Shown here: piece by piece, positions 6,299 to 9,882 of the stretch | How the letters are laid out: every line of letters begins with the position of its first letter | How positions within the stretch are numbered: the first letter of the stretch is position 1 | Assembly (NCBI GenBank): GCA_946403565.1 | Contig: CAMJAJ010000024.1 | Location: 1 to 9,882 of the forward strand | DNA from: an uncultured Treponema sp. | GTDB taxonomy: Bacteria > Spirochaetota > Spirochaetia > Treponematales > Treponemataceae | Direction: 5' to 3' | Length of the DNA: 9,882 nucleotides | Made by a program: the position numbers and the translations under genes | The notes under the pieces: model-generated | Told to the model about the DNA's origin: nothing | Seen by the model: only the letters and a program-made list of their open reading frames with translations | Databases searched by the model: none

Positions 6299-7356
6299 AC
6301 TCTATCCCCGGGAGCGGCGGCATCCGCACTCCCTTTGTTTTCTCTAATACGGAGCAGTACATACCCCAGCAGCACCGTGACGATGCTTATCGCGCAGCAG
6401 GTGTAGAAGGAAATCCACCGGCTGAGCAGGGCGAGGGTATAGGAGGACTCATCGTCCAGCAGCATGACATAGCCGTGGTACATCATGTATTCGGAAATGC
6501 CGACCGCGCCGGGCACGGGGATGAAGTTGGACCCCAGCACGACATAGGTCTGGATGGCGAACACCTTCGCTCCGTCCGCAATCCGCCCGTGCATGGCATA
6601 GTAGCAGAACACCGTGACAAGGATCTGCAGGGTGCGCTGGAGCAGGTTCAGCAGGTAGGTCCTGAACAGGAGCCGCTTCCTGCCGGACAGGAGCTCCACG
6701 CACTCGTTGTATTTCTCCACGGCCCCGCTCAGTTTCCCACGGACCTTCCTGGCGACGGCCCTGCAGTGAAGCCTGTTCAGGATGGAGACGACGATGTCGC
6801 CCATGCCGAACAGGAGGCTCTGCCGCTTGAGCAGCATGACGAAGAACAGGGCGAGCAGCACCATCGCGAAAACGCCGATGAGGATCATCAGCTTGCAGGC
6901 CAGGTTGAACTCCATGAATATGGCGGGGAAGGACATGATGGTCAGGAGGCCCAGGCTGATCAGTGCGAACGTGTACATCGTCAGGTTCAGGATGAGCGAG
7001 ACGATGACCGCGCTGCCGGATATGCCGTCCTTGTGCATGAAGTAGGCACTGGCGGGCTGGCCTCCCGTGGCGGAGGGAGTTATCGATGAAAAGTAGATGT
7101 CGGCGGAGGCGTACAGGAAGCCCCGGCGCTTCCGGGCGGGGTAGCCCAAGGTCCGCAGGATCAGGACGAGCGACCGCCCTTCGAAGAAGATGAAGCCCAG
7201 CATGCAGAAGGCCGCCGCCACGAGCCAGCCGAGGGACGCCTCCCGTATGTCCTGCCACAGCTCCGGCAGGGAAAGCCCGCCATTATAGAAGAGCGCGATT
7301 ATCGTAAGCACAGACAGGCAGAGCGTTATGACGGCCCAGAGTATCTTCTTCCTCAT
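6295..7356 (-). CDS. UPF0104 / lysylphosphatidylglycerol synthase TM-region protein (flippase-like)
   Basis: A 353-residue integral membrane protein with about eight hydrophobic segments. The family landmark SSITPSATGGQPASAYF is near residues 90-106, and FEGRSL (58-63) closes an early helix. This family is the stand-alone form of the membrane half of MprF, which flips aminoacylated phosphatidylglycerol. The catalytic aminoacyl-transferase half is absent, so no lipid lysylation is expected from this protein. It overlaps pssA by ATGA and heads the lipid operon, which suggests a role in moving phosphatidylserine or phosphatidylethanolamine (inference). The ATG at 7354-7356 is the first in frame after a stop (TAA in the -10 region). 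It has no Shine-Dalgarno sequence, and the predicted transcription start is about 5 nt upstream. The C-terminal tail is short and polar. A sterol- or isoprenoid-lipid transport role is an alternative. Confidence 0.88.
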   Translation of the reverse strand: MRKKILWAVITLCLSVLTIIALFYNGGLSLPELWQDIREASLGWLVAAAFCMLGFIFFEGRSLVLILRTLGYPARKRRGFLYASADIYFSSITPSATGGQPASAYFMHKDGISGSAVIVSLILNLTMYTFALISLGLLTIMSFPAIFMEFNLACKLMILIGVFAMVLLALFFVMLLKRQSLLFGMGDIVVSILNRLHCRAVARKVRGKLSGAVEKYNECVELLSGRKRLLFRTYLLNLLQRTLQILVTVFCYYAMHGRIADGAKVFAIQTYVVLGSNFIPVPGAVGISEYMMYHGYVMLLDDESSYTLALLSRWISFYTCCAISIVTVLLGYVLLRIRENKGSADAAAPGDRV

Positions 7357-7368
7357 AGTATGGGGTGG

Positions 7369-7397
7369 ATTTTAGCATATTTTATGGAAAAATGCAA
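7369..7397 (-). promoter_or_regulatory. Extended -10 promoter for the lipid operon, giving a nearly leaderless mRNA
   Basis: On the minus strand TTGCAT (7397-7392) lies 17 nt from TAAAAT (7374-7369), preceded by TGC, an extended -10. Initiation about 7 nt downstream, near A7361, leaves only about 5 nt before the ATG at 7356. That fits the lack of a Shine-Dalgarno sequence. Confidence 0.55.
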
Positions 7398-7400
7398 AGG

Positions 7401-7420
7401 CGGTCGATGCCGCGCGACCG
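7401..7420. promoter_or_regulatory. Dyad CGGTCG-8-CGACCG between the divergent promoters (candidate operator)
   Basis: Two perfect 6-bp arms (7401-7406 and 7415-7420) flank 8 bp. The dyad abuts the -35 of the lipid-operon promoter and lies just upstream of the -35 region of the fucosidase promoter, so one bound protein could affect both. It would lie outside both predicted transcripts, so a DNA role is likelier than an RNA hairpin. The binding factor is unknown. Confidence 0.4.
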
Positions 7421-7425
7421 GAGGC

Positions 7426-7454
7426 TTTCACGCCACGGGGGACCGTGCTATACT
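7426..7454 (+). promoter_or_regulatory. Extended -10 promoter abutting the fucosidase start codon
   Basis: TGC followed by TATACT (7446-7454) is an extended -10 matching TATAAT at five of six positions. The -35 region (TTTCAC, 7426-7431) is poor, as is common with extended -10 promoters. Six nucleotides separate the -10 from the ATG at 7461, so initiation would fall on or beside the A of the start codon and yield a leaderless mRNA. Confidence 0.55.
7434..7447. promoter_or_regulatory. Dyad CACGG-GGGA-CCGTG inside the fucosidase promoter
   Basis: Perfect 5-bp arms (7434-7438 and 7443-7447) with a 4-bp centre occupy the -35/-10 spacer and overlap the TG of the extended -10. A repressor bound here would block the fucosidase gene alone. 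Position and symmetry are the only evidence. Confidence 0.35.
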
Positions 7455-7460
7455 GTTTCT

Positions 7461-9882
7461 ATGGATTCGAGAATGCTTTTCACGAGGCCGCCGGAAAGCT
7501 GGGAGCACTACCTCCCGCTCGGGAACGGACGGCTCGGCGCGATGGTGAAGGCCCACCCCACGGACGAGGTCATACAGCTCAACGAGGAGGGCATCTGGTC
7601 GGGAGGCCCCCAGGACCGCGTGAACGACCACGCACGGGAAAGCCTGGAGGAGCTCCGTTCGCTCGTGCGCCGCGGCAGCATTCCCGAAGCCCAGGAGCTT
7701 GCCTTCCGCCGCCTGTCCGGAAGGGGCTTCAACGAGCGCGCCTACCAGACCGCCGGAGAGCTGCGGCTGGACTTCTTTTCGGCGGACGACCCCGGCATCG
7801 AGTTCAGCTTTCCCCCACGACATGAAATCCCGCACGAGTGCCTGGACAGCTACCGCTCCTGCCTGGACCTTGACGAGGCATGCGTCCGCGTGTCGTACCG
7901 GGACGCGGGGGGCGTTTCCTTCGAGCGCAGCGTCTGGGCGAGCGCGGCGGACGACATGCTCTTCATGCACGTCCGTTCATCCGAGAAGGGAAAGGTCAAC
8001 TTCAGGGCCTACCTGGACCGGGGAATCTCCTGCGACTCCATCTGGGCGGAGGACGGCTGCATCTTCCTCGCGGACGGGCACGGCATCCCCTTCTGCGTGG
8101 GGGCGGGGGCGGCCTCATCCGACGGCAGCATACGGGCGCAGGGCTTCACGCTGGAAGGGGATGGATGCAGCGACGTTCTCTTCTTCATCGACATCAGGGC
8201 ATGGCAGTACGGCGGCCCCATCTCCCCGGCCGAATACCGGGAGGCCATCCGCCACGACAGCTGGACGCCGCTCCTCAAGGAACGCCTTTCCCGTATGCGG
8301 AGCTTCATAGCGGAGGAGGGTGTGGCGCACGCGGCCGCCGTCCTCTTCGCGAGGCACCGGGAGGAATACCGCCCCTTCTGGGTCAGGATGGCGCTCCACA
8401 TAGGGACGGGGTGCGGCACAGGTGGCCCCACAAGCATGGACAGCACAGAGGGCAGCCCCGCAAACACGGGCAAGCCAGCAGACAGCACAGCGGGGAAACC
8501 CACCGTCGAAGAGCTGTTCGCCTCCTTCCGCAGGCACGGCGACATCCGCCTGGTGAACCTCTACGCCGCCTTCTCCCGCTACCTGATGATCGCAGGCAGC
8601 CGCAGGCCGGGAAAGCTCCCCCTCACCCTGCAGGGCCTCTGGAACTGCTCCATGGACCCGCCCTGGGGCAGCAAGTACACGGTGAACATCAACGCGCAGA
8701 TGAACTACTGGCCCGCAAACATGGCCGCCCTGGGTGAATGTGAGCTGCCCCTCTTTGAGCTGCTCGAGCGGACGTACGCAAACGGAAAGGACGTGGCCCG
8801 CAGGATGTACGGCTGCCGGGGCTATGTCGTCCACCACAACACGGACTTCTGGGGCGACGCGGCCCCGCAGGACCCCTGGCTGCCGGGAAGCTACTGGGTG
8901 CTGGGGGCGGCATGGCTCGCCACCCACATCTGGGAGCATTACGAGTACGAGCAAGATGTTTCCCTGCTGGTGCGATATTACTACCTCATCCACGAGGCAT
9001 GCCTCTTCTTCGTCGATTTCCTGCAGCCGTCGGAAAACGCGGGCCGCGCGCAGGACGGCAGGCCCTTCCTCGTGCTGAACCCGTCGGTCTCGCCGGAGAA
9101 CTCCTACCGCTTGCCGTCCGCCGGACAGGCCTGCTGCCAAAATGCAGGACAGGCCTCCGTCCGCACCGGCTGCATCTGCGAAGGCTGCCAGATGGACAGC
9201 ATGATCCTGTCCCATCTTTTCTCCTGCCAGAAGAAGGCGGCGGCGGCCATAGAGGGCCACGGGGAAAAGTGCGCCGACCGGGAAGGCAGGGAATACCCCT
9301 CCACGGACCGGGGGGATTTCGCCTATGTCCTGGACCACCTGAAGGGCCCCGCCCTGAATTCCGACGGCTCGCTCATGGAGTGGAACCAGGAGTACGAGGA
9401 GCTGGAGAAGGGGCACCGCCACATAAGCCACCTGTACGGCCTCTTTCCCGGCCACTCCATCACGCCCGAGGGGACCCCGGACCTGGCCGCCGCCGCAGAA
9501 CGGACCCTGCGCAAGCGGCTTTCCCACGGCGGAGGGCATACGGGCTGGAGCCAGGCGTGGATAATCAACTTCTGGGCCTCGCTCCACAGGGGTGACGAGG
9601 CGGGCGGGGCGGTCAGGAACATCCTCCTGAACTCCACGCTCCCCAACCTCCTCGACAACCATCCGCCCTTCCAGATAGACGGGAACTTCGGCGCGCTCGC
9701 GGGCATCCTGCGCATGCTCGTGCAGAGCGGGCTTGACGACGACGGCAGGCCCTGCGTACAGCTCCTGCCCGCCCTCCCCTCCGCCCCGGAATGGCAGTGC
9801 GGCGAACTGCGGGGCGTCAGGCTCAAGGGCGGCATCTCGCTCTCGTTCAAATGGAAGGACGGCAAGCCCTACGACGTGCAGA
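7461..9882 (+). CDS. GH95 alpha-L-fucosidase, cytoplasmic (C-terminus cut by window edge)
   Basis: At least 807 residues, open to the window end; the last visible part (LKGGISLSFKWKDGKPYDV) is the family's final beta domain, so little is missing. GH95 enzymes release fucose, chiefly alpha-1,2-linked, by inversion; some act on alpha-L-galactosides. Landmarks: LPLGNGRLGAMV (18-29), LQGLWN then PPWGSKYTVNINAQMNYWP with N409 and N411, HHNTDFWGD, NPSVSPEN, MEWNQEYEE with E640, RHISHLYGLFPGHS, GHTGWSQAWIINFWA, and FQIDGNFG with D740. These match the two water-activating Asn, the acid Glu and the Asp known from Bifidobacterium AfcA. No signal peptide precedes LFTRPPESW, so it should act in the cytoplasm on imported saccharides. 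Two low-complexity inserts (about 315-348 and 554-570) are unusual. ATG 7461 is chosen by homology; ATG 7407 with AAAGG 6 nt upstream would add 18 residues, and ATG 7473 is also possible. Confidence 0.93.
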   Translation, partial: MDSRMLFTRPPESWEHYLPLGNGRLGAMVKAHPTDEVIQLNEEGIWSGGPQDRVNDHARESLEELRSLVRRGSIPEAQELAFRRLSGRGFNERAYQTAGELRLDFFSADDPGIEFSFPPRHEIPHECLDSYRSCLDLDEACVRVSYRDAGGVSFERSVWASAADDMLFMHVRSSEKGKVNFRAYLDRGISCDSIWAEDGCIFLADGHGIPFCVGAGAASSDGSIRAQGFTLEGDGCSDVLFFIDIRAWQYGGPISPAEYREAIRHDSWTPLLKERLSRMRSFIAEEGVAHAAAVLFARHREEYRPFWVRMALHIGTGCGTGGPTSMDSTEGSPANTGKPADSTAGKPTVEELFASFRRHGDIRLVNLYAAFSRYLMIAGSRRPGKLPLTLQGLWNCSMDPPWGSKYTVNINAQMNYWPANMAALGECELPLFELLERTYANGKDVARRMYGCRGYVVHHNTDFWGDAAPQDPWLPGSYWVLGAAWLATHIWEHYEYEQDVSLLVRYYYLIHEACLFFVDFLQPSENAGRAQDGRPFLVLNPSVSPENSYRLPSAGQACCQNAGQASVRTGCICEGCQMDSMILSHLFSCQKKAAAAIEGHGEKCADREGREYPSTDRGDFAYVLDHLKGPALNSDGSLMEWNQEYEELEKGHRHISHLYGLFPGHSITPEGTPDLAAAAERTLRKRLSHGGGHTGWSQAWIINFWASLHRGDEAGGAVRNILLNSTLPNLLDNHPPFQIDGNFGALAGILRMLVQSGLDDDGRPCVQLLPALPSAPEWQCGELRGVRLKGGISLSFKWKDGKPYDVQ
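8439..8490 (+). repeat. In-frame direct repeat GACAGCACAG within a low-complexity insert of the fucosidase
   Basis: The exact 10-mer occurs at 8439-8448 and 8481-8490, 42 bp (14 codons) apart and in the same frame, encoding DST each time. The surrounding residues (about 315-348) are rich in Gly, Ser, Thr and Pro, with GKP also repeated. This suggests expansion by slippage or duplication in a surface loop. Confidence 0.6.
9123..9156 (+). repeat. In-frame direct repeat GGACAGGCCT within the fucosidase
   Basis: The exact 10-mer occurs at 9123-9132 and 9147-9156, 24 bp (8 codons) apart, encoding AGQA twice in AGQACCQNAGQAS. It opens a Cys-rich stretch at a loop position after NPSVSPEN. Confidence 0.6.

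Noticed and set aside
4517..6406. 629-codon open frame on the plus strand opposite psd and pssA
   Set aside because: It is antisense to two genes with full catalytic motifs, has no family resemblance and a low-complexity His/Glu/Gly-rich translation typical of frames opposite GC-rich genes.
8115..9662. 515-codon open frame on the minus strand opposite the fucosidase
   Set aside because: The sense strand encodes all GH95 motifs. The antisense translation has no recognisable domain and reflects GC-rich codon bias.

Overview
The window is GC-rich bacterial DNA, densely coded, with AT-rich sigma70-type promoters standing out in the two divergent gaps. No gene in it identifies the organism. A short secreted SPOR-like protein with a plausible lipobox, a GH95 fucosidase, Opp-type transporters and a PssA/Psd pair of the clostridial sequence type together suggest a gut- or host-associated anaerobe. 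A spirochaete (Treponema-like) or a Bacillota relative would both fit; this is a low-confidence inference.

Layout. (1) Positions 1-2497, minus strand: an oligopeptide/dipeptide ABC importer operon read oppB > oppC > oppD. oppD is cut by the left edge and no substrate-binding protein gene is present. (2) Positions 2498-2753: a 256-bp divergent control region with one promoter for oppB (minus), one for the next gene (plus), and two small palindromes sharing AGTGCA. (3) Positions 2754-3314, plus: a small exported or lipid-anchored SPOR-like protein with an unrecognised C-terminal tail. (4) Positions 3344-7356, minus: a membrane-lipid cluster read UPF0104/MprF-type flippase-like protein > pssA > psd > acyltransferase-3 protein. 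The first two genes overlap by ATGA, the next gap is 6 bp, and the last gap is 77-78 bp with two hairpins. (5) Positions 7357-7460: a compact divergent control region with back-to-back extended -10 promoters and two dyads. (6) Position 7461 to the right edge, plus: a GH95 alpha-L-fucosidase without a signal peptide, cut by the window end.

How the genes work together. PssA makes phosphatidylserine from CDP-diacylglycerol and serine, and Psd decarboxylates it to phosphatidylethanolamine. The co-transcribed UPF0104 protein resembles the flippase half of MprF, so it could move these aminophospholipids across the membrane (inference). The acyltransferase-3 protein would modify a surface glycan or lipid. 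The divergently transcribed fucosidase would act on fucosylated saccharides in the cytoplasm.

The most notable signal is in 7357-7460. Both divergent promoters sit so close to their start codons that both mRNAs would be leaderless or nearly so, with dyads between and inside the promoters. I found no CRISPR array, transposon, tRNA or rRNA gene. No wholly new system is evident; the genes belong to known families in an interesting arrangement.
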